A stretch of 48,956 bases of DNA. Source: an uncultured Lachnospiraceae bacterium (GTDB lineage Bacteria > Bacillota > Clostridia > Lachnospirales > Lachnospiraceae). Both the position numbers and the translations under genes were made by a program. The notes below the pieces were generated by a model. It was not told where the DNA came from. It worked only from the letters and a program-made list of their open reading frames with translations, and ran no database searches. Below are positions 24,016-33,093 of the stretch, one piece after another; within the stretch, counting starts at the first letter, position 1, and every line of letters starts with the position of its first letter. Location: positions 1 through 48,956 of the forward strand of contig CANRHU010000017.1 in NCBI GenBank assembly GCA_947630485.1. Reading direction: 5' to 3'.

Positions 24016-24020
24016 TCTAA

Positions 24021-24049
24021 AGCTTATCATGAATTTCCCGCGAAGTCAA
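24021..24049 (-). promoter_or_regulatory. Promoter of the ecf leader RNA and operon
   Basis: Minus strand: TTGACT (24044-24049), 17-bp spacer ending TGA, TAAGCT (24021-24026), an extended -10 type. The -10 hexamer itself is a weak match. Confidence 0.55.
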
Positions 24050-24114
24050 CCGTTCTCTGTGATGCTGCGCTGTTCTTAGCCGTTCGCCGCCGGGTCAACC
24101 GCTCTGCCGGGCTT

Positions 24115-24519
24115 TCAGCCGCATTTTTCCAATTCCCGCACCACATCCTGCAGCAGCTTCCCGACACTTAAATCCTCCACCCCGACGACGATATTGTCGC
24201 AATGGTTAATCGGAATCAGAATCCGCTTCGCGCCGCTACGGGCCACAGCCAGCGCCATAGCCGGCGTGATCTCCCCGTACAGCGCGTCCGCAATCACAAT
24301 GCCGATGGGCCCGATAATCACATCCGCCTTCCTGCATCCTACGACCACCGCGTTCTCGCCGGTGGCGGCATGGTCAGCCCCGCCCTTCATCATGGCCGAG
24401 GTGGCCGCCGAATTGGTTCCCACCGCGGTGACATCCGCATCCGGCAGATGCTTCTTCACAGCCGCCACCAGCTGCCGTCCGATACCGCCGCCCTGGGCGT
24501 CAATAATGAGTACGTTCAT
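24115..24519 (-). CDS. DUF3842 family protein
   Basis: 134 residues. It has a Rossmann-like start MNVLIIDAQGGGIGRQLV and conserved stretches GTNSAATSAMMKGGADHAATGENA and NHCDNIVVGVEDLS, typical of DUF3842. These small clostridial proteins have no known function; the glycine-rich start suggests nucleotide binding. It follows the aldo/keto reductase gene after 15 nt and is probably co-transcribed with it. Confidence 0.85.
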   Translation of the reverse strand: MNVLIIDAQGGGIGRQLVAAVKKHLPDADVTAVGTNSAATSAMMKGGADHAATGENAVVVGCRKADVIIGPIGIVIADALYGEITPAMALAVARSGAKRILIPINHCDNIVVGVEDLSVGKLLQDVVRELEKCG

Positions 24520-24534
24520 GCAAGGACTCCCCGT

Positions 24535-25656
24535 TTAATGATCAAACATTTTCGATACTGCCTTAAGGTTCTCGATAACCGGCAGATGCTGCGGGCATAC
24601 GCCCTCGCACTGGCCGCAGCCGACGCAGTCTCCCGCCCTGCCGGATTTCATCGCCAGCACGTCGTAACTGGCAAAACTGGCCGTCCAGCCTTTTTCCTCC
24701 ATGTTCTCCCGCTTAACCGCGTTATACAGCGAGAAATACTGGGGAATTGCAATCTTCATCGGGCACCCCGACGTACAGTAGGAGCAGCCCGTACACGGAA
24801 TCGCAGTCTGGCTGTTGATGATATCCGCGGCCTGGCGGCAGATCTCCTTCTCCTCTGCGGTCAGCGGCTTAAAATCATTCATGCAGCTGACGTTGTCCCG
24901 CATCTGTTCGATGTCGGACATGCCGGAGAGAACCACCATCACATTGTCGAGCGACGCCGCGTAGCGGAGCGCCCAGCTCGGCACGGATCTGTCCGGATCA
25001 TAATCCTTAAAAAGCTTTTCCGCTTCTGCCGGCACATGCGCCAGCGTACCGCCCTTTACCGGCTCCATCACGATCACCGGTTTGCCGTGCTTTACGGCGG
25101 TCTCATAGCATGCCCTGGACTGCACCCACTCGCTCTCCCAGTCCAGATAATTGATCTGCAGCTGGACAAATTCCATTTCCGGATACTTCGTCAGAAGCTC
25201 GTCCAGCAGCTTGGCGGAATCATGGAAGGAAAATCCGGCGTGCCGGACAAGCCCCTGGGCCTTCTTCTCCAGAAGCCAGCGGAAGCAGTCATACTTCTCA
25301 TACTTCGGCAGCATGGCTCCCTCAACTCCGTGAAGCAGATAGTAGTCAAAATACCCGGCTCCGGTCTGCTCAAGCTGCTCGTGAAACACCCGGTCCCGAT
25401 CCTCAAAGGAATCGAAAAACGCCGCGTGAAGCTTCGTCGCCAGCGTAAAGCTGTCCCTCGGATACCGGTCCACCAGCGCCTTCTTCGCCACGCCCTGGCT
25501 GGCGAATCCGTTATACATGATGGCGGTGTCAAAGTATGTAAATCCGTTCTCCATAAACAGGTCTACCATCTCCTTGACCTGCTCAAGATCGACGTCCGCC
25601 GCGTTTGTCTTATCAAACGTCGGCATGCGCATCAAGCCAAAACCCAGTTTTTTCAT
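24535..25656 (-). CDS. Aldo/keto reductase with C-terminal 4Fe-4S domain
   Basis: 373 residues. The N-terminal aldo/keto reductase barrel has FDTAIMYNG (catalytic Asp and Tyr), ATKLH (Lys) and YYLLHG (His). The C-terminal ferredoxin-like part has CTGCSYCTSGCPMKIAIP and CVGCGQCEGVCPQHLPV, enough cysteines for two 4Fe-4S clusters. Such fused enzymes are common in anaerobic Firmicutes; the substrate is unknown. ATG at 25656 is chosen for AAAGGAG upstream. Confidence 0.92.
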   Translation of the reverse strand: MKKLGFGLMRMPTFDKTNAADVDLEQVKEMVDLFMENGFTYFDTAIMYNGFASQGVAKKALVDRYPRDSFTLATKLHAAFFDSFEDRDRVFHEQLEQTGAGYFDYYLLHGVEGAMLPKYEKYDCFRWLLEKKAQGLVRHAGFSFHDSAKLLDELLTKYPEMEFVQLQINYLDWESEWVQSRACYETAVKHGKPVIVMEPVKGGTLAHVPAEAEKLFKDYDPDRSVPSWALRYAASLDNVMVVLSGMSDIEQMRDNVSCMNDFKPLTAEEKEICRQAADIINSQTAIPCTGCSYCTSGCPMKIAIPQYFSLYNAVKRENMEEKGWTASFASYDVLAMKSGRAGDCVGCGQCEGVCPQHLPVIENLKAVSKMFDH

Positions 25657-25729
25657 GCTGCTTCTCCTTTCCGTTTTCTTCCTTAAAATATCTCTCAAAG
25701 CGCCAAACCGGCTCCCCGCCGCGTTTGCC

Positions 25730-26659
25730 TCAGACCGGCAGCTCCGGATCCTCGCTCAGCGTGTACGGTGTGGTCTGGTACACATAATAATTCAGCCAGT
25801 TGCTGTAAAGCGTGTTCGCGGTTCCGCGCCAGCTTAAGATCGGCCGGGACAGCGGATCGTCATTTTCATAATAATTGATCGGAACCTGCGGATTAAGGCC
25901 CCGGCCCATATCGCGCTGATACTCGTTATTCAGCGTCATCCGATCGTATTCCGGATGCCCCTGGACAAAGACCTGGCTTCCGTCCTTCTTCATAATCAGG
26001 AAGATCCCTGCCTCCGCGGACTCCGCCAGCACCAGAAGCTCCGGATGTTTCTCCACGTCGCTCTTGCGGACCTCCGTATACCGGGAATGCGGAGCCATGA
26101 TATAGTCGTCCATATTCCGCGTCAGCGGCAGCCGGTGATGGAGCACCTTATGACGGTAGATCCCGCTCAGCTTTTCCGCGCGTTTGTATTTGGGGATCCC
26201 GTAATGGTAATAGAGACCGGCCTGCGCGCCCCAGCAGATATGCAGGGTGGAAGTCACATGCGTCTTGCTCCACTCCATCACATCGCAGAGCTCGTTCCAA
26301 TAATTGACCTCCTCATATTCCAGCATCTCCACAGGCGCTCCCGTGATGATCATCCCGTCGTAGTGCTTGCGGCGAATCTCCTGAAACGTCCGGTAGAACT
26401 GCTCCATATGGCTGGCCGACGTATTCTTGGACACATGGGACGCCAGCATCATGAACGTACAGTTGATCTGCAGCGGCGTATTGGAAAAAGAGCGCAGAAG
26501 CTGCAGCTCCGTCTCCTCCTTCACCGGCATCAGATTCAAGATCAGAATCTCCAACGGCCGGATGTCCTGACTCATAGCGCGCTCCTCGTCCATGACGAAA
26601 ATATTCTCCGATTCCAGAATCGCCCTGGCGGGCAGATCCTTCTGTATCTTGATTGGCAT
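25730..26659 (-). CDS. metA: Homoserine O-acetyltransferase (MetA family)
   Basis: 309 residues. The catalytic Cys142 (ICWGAQAG) and the GHPEYD His/Glu motif are present. Residue 111 is Glu (TGAPVEMLEYEEV), where the E. coli succinyltransferase has Gly. In studied MetA enzymes Glu111 gives acetyl-CoA specificity, so the product is predicted to be O-acetyl-L-homoserine for methionine synthesis. AGGAGG precedes ATG. No SAM riboswitch was seen upstream; the ligA stop is only 74 nt away. Confidence 0.93.
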   Translation of the reverse strand: MPIKIQKDLPARAILESENIFVMDEERAMSQDIRPLEILILNLMPVKEETELQLLRSFSNTPLQINCTFMMLASHVSKNTSASHMEQFYRTFQEIRRKHYDGMIITGAPVEMLEYEEVNYWNELCDVMEWSKTHVTSTLHICWGAQAGLYYHYGIPKYKRAEKLSGIYRHKVLHHRLPLTRNMDDYIMAPHSRYTEVRKSDVEKHPELLVLAESAEAGIFLIMKKDGSQVFVQGHPEYDRMTLNNEYQRDMGRGLNPQVPINYYENDDPLSRPILSWRGTANTLYSNWLNYYVYQTTPYTLSEDPELPV

Positions 26660-26733
26660 ACTGCTTCCTCCTGAATTGACATCACTGATTACCGATCCGC
26701 CGCTGCGTCTGACAGCGTTGGAAAATTATTTTA

Positions 26734-28944
26734 TCATATTCCGTCCGCATCGTCCAGCAGTTTCAGAAAATCTTCCTCTGACAGAATCGGAATTCCCAAT
26801 TCCCGGGCCTTTTTGTTCTTGGTCGAGGAGGAAGTCACGTCGTTGTTAATCAGATAGGTCGTCTTGGCGGTCACCGAGCCGGCGGCTTTGCCTCCCCTGG
26901 CCTCGATCAGCTCCTGCAGCGCCTTCCGGTTGGCGAAATGCTCCACCGTTCCGGTAATGACAAATGTCTTTCCCGCAAGCGGCCGGCCGCCCGCCTCCTC
27001 ACCGCTCTTGGGCGCCTCCTCAATATCCAGCTCCGCAAGCAGCCTGTCTACCATGGCGTTATTCTTCGCGGACGCGAAATACCCGCACCAGGCGTCGGCC
27101 AGCACCTCTCCGATACCGTCCGCCTCCTGGAGTTCCTCCGGCAGGGCCCTGCGCATTTTTTCAAAATCGTAGTTGAATTTCCGGCACAGCACCTTGGCGT
27201 TTGCCAGACCGATTCCCGCCACCCCCAGCCCGTAAACCACACGGACCAGCGTGGTGTGCGACGCCCTCTCAACCGCCTGAATCAGATTGTCATAGGATTT
27301 CTGCCCGAAACCCTCCATCTCCACGATGGCGTCCCTGTGACGGTCCAGATGGAAAATGTCGGCGAACTCATGGATAAAACCGGCGCCGATGAATTTTTCC
27401 AGCGTCATCTCCGACAAGCCGTCGATATTCAGCGCGTCGCGGCTGACAAAGAGCGTGAAGCTCTTAATCTTCTTCGCCTGACAGTCCGGGTTTACGCAGT
27501 AGAGGGATTTCACATCGTTCTCCTGGCGAATCACGGTATCGCCGCCGCAGACCGGACAGATCTTCGGGATGTCCCGCACGCCGCTCCGGGTCAGATTGTC
27601 CGCAATCTGCGGGATGATCATATTGGCTTTATAGACCGTGATCCGGTCCCCGACACCCAACGCAAGACCCTCCATGATGCTGATGTTATGGACGCTGGCG
27701 CGGCTGACCGTGGTGCCCTCCAGCTCCACCGGTTCAAAGACCGCCACCGGATTGATCAGCCCCGTACGGGACGGACTCCACTCGATCTCGGACAGCGTCG
27801 TCTCCGCAATCTCATCGGCCCATTTAAACGCAATGGAGTTTCTGGGGAATTTGGCCGTGCGTCCCAAAGACTCGCCGTATGCGATGTCCTCGTAGGTCAG
27901 CACAAGACCGTCTGACGGAATATCGTAATTTTCAATGGCGTGGGCAAAATGCGCCACCGCATCCGGCAGCGTCTCCGCTGTAACCTGCATATGCTCCACA
28001 ACCTCGAACCCCTGCTGCCTCAGCCACGCAAAACGTCCGCTCACGGAATTTTGAAGGACCGGGGAGCTGCGCAGATCCTCCGATGCGCCGGCGACGGCCG
28101 GCCCGCTGGTAACCTGTGACGGCTCACCCGCAGCCGGCTGCGGCATGCCCGCTATCTGCTGTGACTCGTCAGCTGCCCGCTGCGGCACGCCCTCTATCTG
28201 CCGCGGCTCGTCTGACGCCTGCTGCGGTTCATCCGCTGCCAGCTGCGGCTTGTCTGTCGCCTGCTGCGGCATGCCCTCTATCTGCTGCGCTTCGTCTGAC
28301 GCCTGCACCAGCGCGAAAATAATGCAGTTTACATGCCGGTTCGCTGTAACCTCACTGTTTAGTTGGCGCACGGAGCCAGAACATAGGTTGCGAGGGTTTT
28401 TGTATTTGGCGTCCACGTCTGCGATCTCCGCGTTCATTCGCTCAAAATCCGAATAGCGGATGACCGCTTCGCCCCGCAGAACCAGTCTCCCGCGATAAGC
28501 GATCTGCAGCGGAAGGTTCTCAAACACCCTCGCGTTATTTGTAATGACCTCGCCGATCTCGCCGTTGCCGCGCGTGACGGCCTTCTGAAGCCTTCCATTC
28601 TCATACGTCAATACCACGGTCAGACCGTCTAGCTTCCAGGAAAGCACTCCTTCCTGGCCCCCCAGCCATTCCTGCAGCGCCCCTACGTCCTTGGTCTTAT
28701 CCAGAGAAAGCATGGGCGACGGATGCGCCTCCTTGGGCAGTTCGCTCAGCACCTCATAGCCGACCCGCTGGGTCGGACTTCCCGCCAGAATCACGCCGGT
28801 CTCCGCCTCCAGCGCCAGCAGCTCGTCGTAGAGCCTGTCATATTCAAAATTGCTCATGATCTCCCGACTCTCCTGGTAGTAGGCCTTCGCGGCCTCGGAG
28901 AGCAGGGCGGTCAGTTCCTTCATCCGCGCAATCTTCTCCTGCAT
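26734..28944 (-). CDS. ligA: NAD-dependent DNA ligase LigA with repeat insertion
   Basis: 736 residues, about 70-85 more than usual. It has an adenylation domain with the LSWKLDGLTVV lysine motif (Lys near 104), OB fold, a four-Cys zinc finger (CPVCGG..CVNPDCQ), helix-hairpin-helix repeats and a C-terminal BRCT domain (GKTFVITGTVEHF). The extra length is a tandem 7-residue repeat (PQQAxDE type) at about residues 214-303, between FALV and RFAWLRQQGFEVV of the adenylation domain, placed where it may loop out. ATG at 28944 fits the AGAGGTG site; other starts lie 9-12 nt upstream. Confidence 0.95.
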   Translation of the reverse strand: MQEKIARMKELTALLSEAAKAYYQESREIMSNFEYDRLYDELLALEAETGVILAGSPTQRVGYEVLSELPKEAHPSPMLSLDKTKDVGALQEWLGGQEGVLSWKLDGLTVVLTYENGRLQKAVTRGNGEIGEVITNNARVFENLPLQIAYRGRLVLRGEAVIRYSDFERMNAEIADVDAKYKNPRNLCSGSVRQLNSEVTANRHVNCIIFALVQASDEAQQIEGMPQQATDKPQLAADEPQQASDEPRQIEGVPQRAADESQQIAGMPQPAAGEPSQVTSGPAVAGASEDLRSSPVLQNSVSGRFAWLRQQGFEVVEHMQVTAETLPDAVAHFAHAIENYDIPSDGLVLTYEDIAYGESLGRTAKFPRNSIAFKWADEIAETTLSEIEWSPSRTGLINPVAVFEPVELEGTTVSRASVHNISIMEGLALGVGDRITVYKANMIIPQIADNLTRSGVRDIPKICPVCGGDTVIRQENDVKSLYCVNPDCQAKKIKSFTLFVSRDALNIDGLSEMTLEKFIGAGFIHEFADIFHLDRHRDAIVEMEGFGQKSYDNLIQAVERASHTTLVRVVYGLGVAGIGLANAKVLCRKFNYDFEKMRRALPEELQEADGIGEVLADAWCGYFASAKNNAMVDRLLAELDIEEAPKSGEEAGGRPLAGKTFVITGTVEHFANRKALQELIEARGGKAAGSVTAKTTYLINNDVTSSSTKNKKARELGIPILSEEDFLKLLDDADGI
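28036..28305 (-). repeat. 21-bp tandem repeat insertion inside ligA
   Basis: About nine 21-bp units, keeping the ligA frame. Translated units include AQQIEGM, PQQATDK, PQLAADE, PQQASDE, PRQIEGV, PQRAADE, SQQIAGM and PQPAAGE. Two alternating variants (xQQIEGM and PQxAxDE) show that larger blocks were copied as well. The flanking ligase sequence is normal. Confidence 0.85.
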
Positions 28945-29013
28945 CGATTCCATCACCTCTTATGGGAATTTTTACATTACCGGCACTCTGTCTGACCGCA
29001 CGGCGCCGCGTTA

Positions 29014-29757
29014 TCACGCTTCCCGCTCCGGGCCGGCGTCCAGCATTGCCAGCAGGCCCTCATATTCCGCCTCCGTCACCTTGCGGAAGGTTCCGCTCTT
29101 TAGGTTTCCCAGACGCACGTTCATAATACGGATTCTGACCAGGCTCTGTACCTGATACCCCAGCGCGCCGCACATCCGGCGGATCTGGCGGTTCAGCCCC
29201 TGCGTCAGAACAATATGAAACTCTCTTTTGCCGGTTTCCCACACCTTGCAGGGCTTTGTCTGCACCTTAAGCTCTTTCAGCCAGACCCCGGATTTCATCT
29301 CCCGGATGAAATCCGCGGTGACCGGTTTATTCACTACCACCACGTACTCCTTTTCATGCCCGCTGCTGCCGCGCATGATCCGGTTGACGAGATCGCCCTG
29401 GTTGGTCATAAAAATAAGTCCCTCCGAGTCCTTATCCAGCCGCCCCACCGGATAAACGCGCGTCGGATAGTGAACCAGCTCCACGATGTTCATAGCCCGA
29501 TCCTTCTGCGACGTGGTGCACACCACGCCCCTCGGCTTATTGACCATCAGAAGCACAGGCTTCGGCGTTTGCCGCAGACTTCTCTGTCCCACCGGTCTGC
29601 CGTCGCAGACCACCATCTGCGCCTCGGTTATCTTCATGCCGGCCGCCGCACGCTCGCCATCCACAAACACTTTCCCCGCCTCGATCAGCCGGTCCGCCTC
29701 GCGGCGGGAACAAACACCCATCTCGCTCAGAAATTTATTCAAACGGATCTCTTCCAA
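29014..29757 (-). CDS. 23S rRNA pseudouridine synthase, RluF/RluB-like
   Basis: 247 residues. An N-terminal S4 domain (LNKFLSEMGVCSRREADRLIEAG), then the synthase domain with catalytic Asp in GRLDKDSEGLIF, and RQIRRMCGALGYQVQSLVRIRI. It resembles RluF, which modifies 23S rRNA (and a tRNA in E. coli). The final site specificity cannot be fixed by eye. Confidence 0.9.
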   Translation of the reverse strand: MEEIRLNKFLSEMGVCSRREADRLIEAGKVFVDGERAAAGMKITEAQMVVCDGRPVGQRSLRQTPKPVLLMVNKPRGVVCTTSQKDRAMNIVELVHYPTRVYPVGRLDKDSEGLIFMTNQGDLVNRIMRGSSGHEKEYVVVVNKPVTADFIREMKSGVWLKELKVQTKPCKVWETGKREFHIVLTQGLNRQIRRMCGALGYQVQSLVRIRIMNVRLGNLKSGTFRKVTEAEYEGLLAMLDAGPEREA

Positions 29758-29817
29758 AAATAATACACCTCTTTCCGGCTCTCCGGCCCGCTCTGCTTCC
29801 GGCCGTGCCTCTGCCTG

Positions 29818-30867
29818 TCACGCACGCGTCCCGTCTATCCCATCCAGAATCAGCATAGCGTCCCCGAAAGAAAAGAAACGGTATCTCTCCCGGATCGCCT
29901 CCTGATACGCCGCCAGCACATGCTCCCTCCCGGCAAGCGCCGACACCAGCATCACAAGCGTCGATTCCGGCAGATGGAAATTCGTGATCAGCCCGTCCAG
30001 GAGCTTAAAATGGTAACCCGGATAGATAAAAATCTCCGTCCAGCCGCTCCCGGCCTTCAAAAGACCGTCCTCCCCGGCCGCCGACTCGATGGTCCGGCAG
30101 CTGGTCGTCCCCACGCAGATCACACGGCCGCCCGCTGCCTTCGTCTCATTGACTTTCCGCGCCGCGTCCTCATCGACCATATAGAATTCCGAATGCATAT
30201 GATGATCGAGCACATTCTCCACCTTCACCGGCCGGAATGTCCCCAGTCCCACATGCAGGGTCACGCGGGCGATCTTCACGCCCATTTTCTCGATCTGTCC
30301 CAGCAGTTCTTCCGTGAAATGCAGTCCCGCCGTAGGCGCCGCCGCAGATCCCTCGTGCGTGGCGTAAACCGTCTGATAACGGTTCTTATCCTTCAGCTGA
30401 TGGGTGATATACGGCGGCAAAGGCATCTGGCCCAGCTGATCCAGGATTTCCTCAAAAATTCCCTCATAGGAAAAACGGATCAGACGGTTCCCCTCGTCCA
30501 CCACATCCAGCACCTGTCCCCTTAAAAGCCCTTCCCCGAAGACGATTTCCGCTCCCGGGCGCGCCTTCTTCCCAGGCTTCACCAGCGTCTCCCACACATC
30601 GTTCTCTCTGCGCTTTAACAAGAGCACCTCGATCTTCGCCTGCGTATCCGCCTTCACGCCGTAAAGTCTGGCCGGAATCACCTTCGTATCATTGATGACC
30701 AGACAGTCTCCCGGGCGCAGATATTCCACAATATCCCGAAAATGACGGTGGCAGACCGCCCCGGTCTTTTTGTCCAGCACCAAAAGCCGCGACGCCGACC
30801 GATCCTCCAGCGGATCCTGGGCGATCAGCTCCTGCGGCAATTCAAAATAAAAATCCGATACGTTCAT
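29818..30867 (-). CDS. queA: S-adenosylmethionine:tRNA ribosyltransferase-isomerase
   Basis: 349 residues, normal for QueA, which makes epoxyqueuosine in tRNA from preQ1 using SAM. Visible segments are [56 protein letters not shown] and [25 protein letters not shown] [13 protein letters not shown] at 30867 is chosen (GGAGAG upstream). tgt is not in the window. Confidence 0.95.
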   Translation of the reverse strand: MNVSDFYFELPQELIAQDPLEDRSASRLLVLDKKTGAVCHRHFRDIVEYLRPGDCLVINDTKVIPARLYGVKADTQAKIEVLLLKRRENDVWETLVKPGKKARPGAEIVFGEGLLRGQVLDVVDEGNRLIRFSYEGIFEEILDQLGQMPLPPYITHQLKDKNRYQTVYATHEGSAAAPTAGLHFTEELLGQIEKMGVKIARVTLHVGLGTFRPVKVENVLDHHMHSEFYMVDEDAARKVNETKAAGGRVICVGTTSCRTIESAAGEDGLLKAGSGWTEIFIYPGYHFKLLDGLITNFHLPESTLVMLVSALAGREHVLAAYQEAIRERYRFFSFGDAMLILDGIDGTRA

Positions 30868-30892
30868 AACAACTCTCCATTCTGCCTCATCC

Positions 30893-31849
30893 TCAGCTCT
30901 CGCTGCCGACCACAACCTCCGATTCGCCGCTGTATACGCTCCTCAGCTTCTCGTCCGAAGCAACCGCGGCGGCCGCGGCCGCCTCCACCTGGGATCGCAG
31001 CGCCGCCACGTCCTCTTTTTTTCCGATCCGGGCAATGTAAGCGGCCACATCCTCATCGACCGTCTCATTCATGATATAACTCCCGTCCTCCGTCTTCGTC
31101 GCATAGGCCCAGGTCAGCTGCGGCATCACAAACTCCGCGCCCCGATACTGAATCTCAAAATACGGAAACATCACATAACTTTCCGGCTCCGGTCCGTCGA
31201 TGGAATAGCAGGCAATATTCTCGTAGCGCTTGACGCTCGCCTTCACCAGCTCCATCCGCTCCTTCTCGGCGGCAAGCTCTTCCTCGCTCAGGCCGCTTTT
31301 CCCGTAAAGCCTCGCAAGCAGTTCCGGGTCGCAATCCTCCTTCGCCTGGCAGTAAGTGCGCACTATAGCCGTCAGCTCCGGAACCTCGTCCTTTTTCAGT
31401 ACATACTGGGAAATGTCGATATCCGCATATTTTGCGGCGGCGGCCCCGGCAGTGTCCTCAGCAGTCTCCACGGCAACGGCCCCGGCAGTGTCTCCGGCAG
31501 CAGCCTGCGCGTCTTCAGTTGTTTTCTCCTCCCCTTCGCCGGCACCCTGAATTTCCGCCACCCCGCCGTTCGGCGATTCTACTGCTCCAGACGTTTCCCC
31601 GGCCCCGGCCGCTTCTTCTGCGCCTGACGCCGCCCCGTCTTCCGGCGCTTCTTCACGCGCCAGTCTCTCCCCGCCAGCCGGCGTTTCCGCAATTACCGTT
31701 TCCCCGGAAACCGTCTCCTCCTGCCCTCTATCCGCCGACATAATCACGGCGATCAACAGAACCGCTGCCAGCGGAAAAACCGCAAACCGCAGATAATGGA
31801 TTCGGTCGCTGCCGGCTATCCAGCTCCTGAATTTTCCCTTTTCTTTCAA
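30893..31849 (-). CDS. Membrane-anchored protein with NTF2-like extracellular domain
   Basis: 318 residues from TTG (GGGAGG 9 nt upstream). One membrane helix ([16 protein letters not shown], about 24-39) follows a basic cytoplasmic start. A low-complexity Glu/Ala/Gly/Thr linker (about 45-140) leads to a domain ([32 protein letters not shown] to YIARIGKK) with the shape of NTF2-like or SnoaL-like folds seen in extracytoplasmic proteins. An Ala-rich stretch is near the end. Function unknown. It has its own promoter and may lead the queA transcript. Confidence 0.6.
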   Translation of the reverse strand: MKEKGKFRSWIAGSDRIHYLRFAVFPLAAVLLIAVIMSADRGQEETVSGETVIAETPAGGERLAREEAPEDGAASGAEEAAGAGETSGAVESPNGGVAEIQGAGEGEEKTTEDAQAAAGDTAGAVAVETAEDTAGAAAAKYADIDISQYVLKKDEVPELTAIVRTYCQAKEDCDPELLARLYGKSGLSEEELAAEKERMELVKASVKRYENIACYSIDGPEPESYVMFPYFEIQYRGAEFVMPQLTWAYATKTEDGSYIMNETVDEDVAAYIARIGKKEDVAALRSQVEAAAAAAVASDEKLRSVYSGESEVVVGSES

Positions 31850-31880
31850 TCCCTTGCGCCTCCCTCGAGAGTCTTGTTCT

Positions 31881-31909
31881 ATTCTATCAAAAAGCCATTC
31901 AAAAAGCAA
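31881..31909 (-). promoter_or_regulatory. Promoter of the NTF2-like/queA unit
   Basis: Minus strand: TTGCTT (31904-31909), 17-bp spacer ending TGA, TAGAAT (31881-31886). It lies about 30 nt before the TTG start and abuts the long inverted repeat. Confidence 0.55.
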
Positions 31910-31910
31910 T

Positions 31911-31950
31911 GCAAGCAAAATTTTTTCCAGCAGGAGAAAATTTTGCTTGC
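31911..31950. repeat. Perfect 14-bp inverted repeat between divergent promoters
   Basis: GCAAGCAAAATTTT (31911-31924), a 12-nt spacer, AAAATTTTGCTTGC (31937-31950). It sits exactly between the minus-strand NTF2-like promoter and the plus-strand tRNA promoter, overlapping the tRNA -35 region. Confidence 0.85.
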
Positions 31951-31975
31951 ATCCTTGTTCGGAACGTAGTATTAT
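31947..31975 (+). promoter_or_regulatory. Likely promoter of tRNA-Arg
   Basis: TTGCAT (31947-31952), 17-bp spacer, TATTAT (31970-31975), ten bases before the mature tRNA. Confidence 0.5.
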
Positions 31976-31984
31976 ATATTCGAT

Positions 31985-32056
31985 GCGTCTGTAGCTCAGT
32001 GGATAGAGCAGTGGCCTCCGGAGCCGCGTGCGTAGGTTCGATTCCTATCAGACGCA
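31985..32056 (+). tRNA. tRNA-Arg (anticodon CCG)
   Basis: Seven-pair acceptor stem GCGTCTG/CAGACGC, D arm GTAGCTCAGTGGATAGAGC, anticodon stem GTGGC/GCCGC with loop CTCCGGA (anticodon CCG, reading CGG), T loop GGTTCGATTCC. Discriminator A; no encoded CCA. A run of seven T follows directly and should terminate transcription. Confidence 0.95.
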
Positions 32057-32173
32057 TTTTTTTAATGTCCTTTTACCGCCTCTAAAATTTCCACTTGCAT
32101 ACACCAGAATCTATGATATATTATAGATAGTAGTATTTCTTTTCTGCTATTTTCTTAACCGAAGGGATTTGAT

Positions 32174-32974
32174 ATGCAGACTTATGAGGAACAAAAGGCT
32201 GTTATTGCCAAGTTAAATGTTATAGATGATATTTTTTTCCAGAAAATGACTGAGGATCCAGAGGTTGCTGAAGAGATTCTGCGGATTATTCTGGAAAAGC
32301 CTAGATTGAAAGTTCTCAGCAGCCAGCCACAGCGCTTTCTCCGCAATGTGGGCGCACATTCCGTAGTTCTTGATTTACTATGCGAAGATGAAGACCATTC
32401 TCTCATCAACTGTGAAGTCCAAAAGCAGGATGACGACGATCACCAGCGAAGAGTACGCTTCAACCGTTCAAACATTGACACACTCTTTGCGGAAAAGGGG
32501 ATTGATTACAAGGAGTTGCCTGATATCTATCTCATTTTTATCTCCAAGTTCGATATCTTTGGGGAGAATCTGACGATTTACCATATCAATCGAGTGATCG
32601 AGGAAACCGGCACTGTCGTAGAAAACGGTGTTCATGAACTCTACGTGAATACGGCTATCAACGACCAAAGCGGTATTGCGGAGCTAATGCAGTATTTTAA
32701 GGAAAGTGTTGGACAACACCAAAATTTCAGGAAATTGTGCAACCGTGTGAAATATTTCAAGGAAGATCAGAAAGGAGTGCAAGATATGTGTCAGGCTGTT
32801 CAGGAATATGCAACGGAATATGCTAAGGAGTATGCTAAAAAAGAACATATCCAAACAGCAACCAATCTACTGCTCAATGGGGCATCCGTGGATTTGATCG
32901 CCAAATCTATCCCTTCTTTGTCTCGCCAGTTCCTTACGGAACTGAGCAAAACGCTTCAGCAGTCGACTGATTGA
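32174..32974 (+). CDS. Rpn family PD-(D/E)XK nuclease / putative transposase
   Basis: 266 residues. The core is the PD-(D/E)XK nuclease fold: NVGAHSVVLDLLCEDEDHSLINCEVQKQDDDDHQRR, giving the metal-binding Asp and the E-x-Q motif used by this family (Rpn/YhgA-like, PD-(D/E)XK nuclease family transposases). A middle region (PDIYLIFISKFDIFGENLTIYHINR) and a C-terminal helical tail with SIPSLSRQFL follow. Relatives promote recombination through DNA cleavage. Its AT-rich codons and position inside the tRNA-Arg repeat indicate transfer. Confidence 0.85.
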   Translation: MQTYEEQKAVIAKLNVIDDIFFQKMTEDPEVAEEILRIILEKPRLKVLSSQPQRFLRNVGAHSVVLDLLCEDEDHSLINCEVQKQDDDDHQRRVRFNRSNIDTLFAEKGIDYKELPDIYLIFISKFDIFGENLTIYHINRVIEETGTVVENGVHELYVNTAINDQSGIAELMQYFKESVGQHQNFRKLCNRVKYFKEDQKGVQDMCQAVQEYATEYAKEYAKKEHIQTATNLLLNGASVDLIAKSIPSLSRQFLTELSKTLQQSTD

Positions 32975-32996
32975 TACTTTACAGACGTAAAACAGC

Positions 32997-33035
32997 CTCC
33001 TGCACTCTCACGGAACCTTACTGAAAGTGCAGGAG
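32997..33035. terminator. Hairpin after the nuclease gene
   Basis: CTCCTGCACT (32997-33006) pairs with AGTGCAGGAG (33026-33035). There is no T-run on the plus strand, so it may work poorly as an intrinsic terminator or serve as an end structure of the element. Confidence 0.4.
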
Positions 33036-33093
33036 ACCAAAGAATTCTGACAAATAATAACGTTATTTTCTGAAGAATCAATTATTTAAAAAT

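Noticed and set aside
23864..24020. Known vitamin riboswitch (TPP, FMN, cobalamin, THF, preQ1) before ecfA1
   Set aside because: None of the conserved core sequences of these classes could be found; the RNA is listed only as unassigned.
26660..26740. SAM riboswitch or T-box upstream of metA
   Set aside because: Only 74 nt separate metA from the ligA stop, and no conserved core of either class is visible.
27048..27915. Long plus-strand ORFs opposite ligA and other genes
   Set aside because: They are antisense shadows in GC-rich coding sequence with no ribosome-binding sites or recognisable domains.
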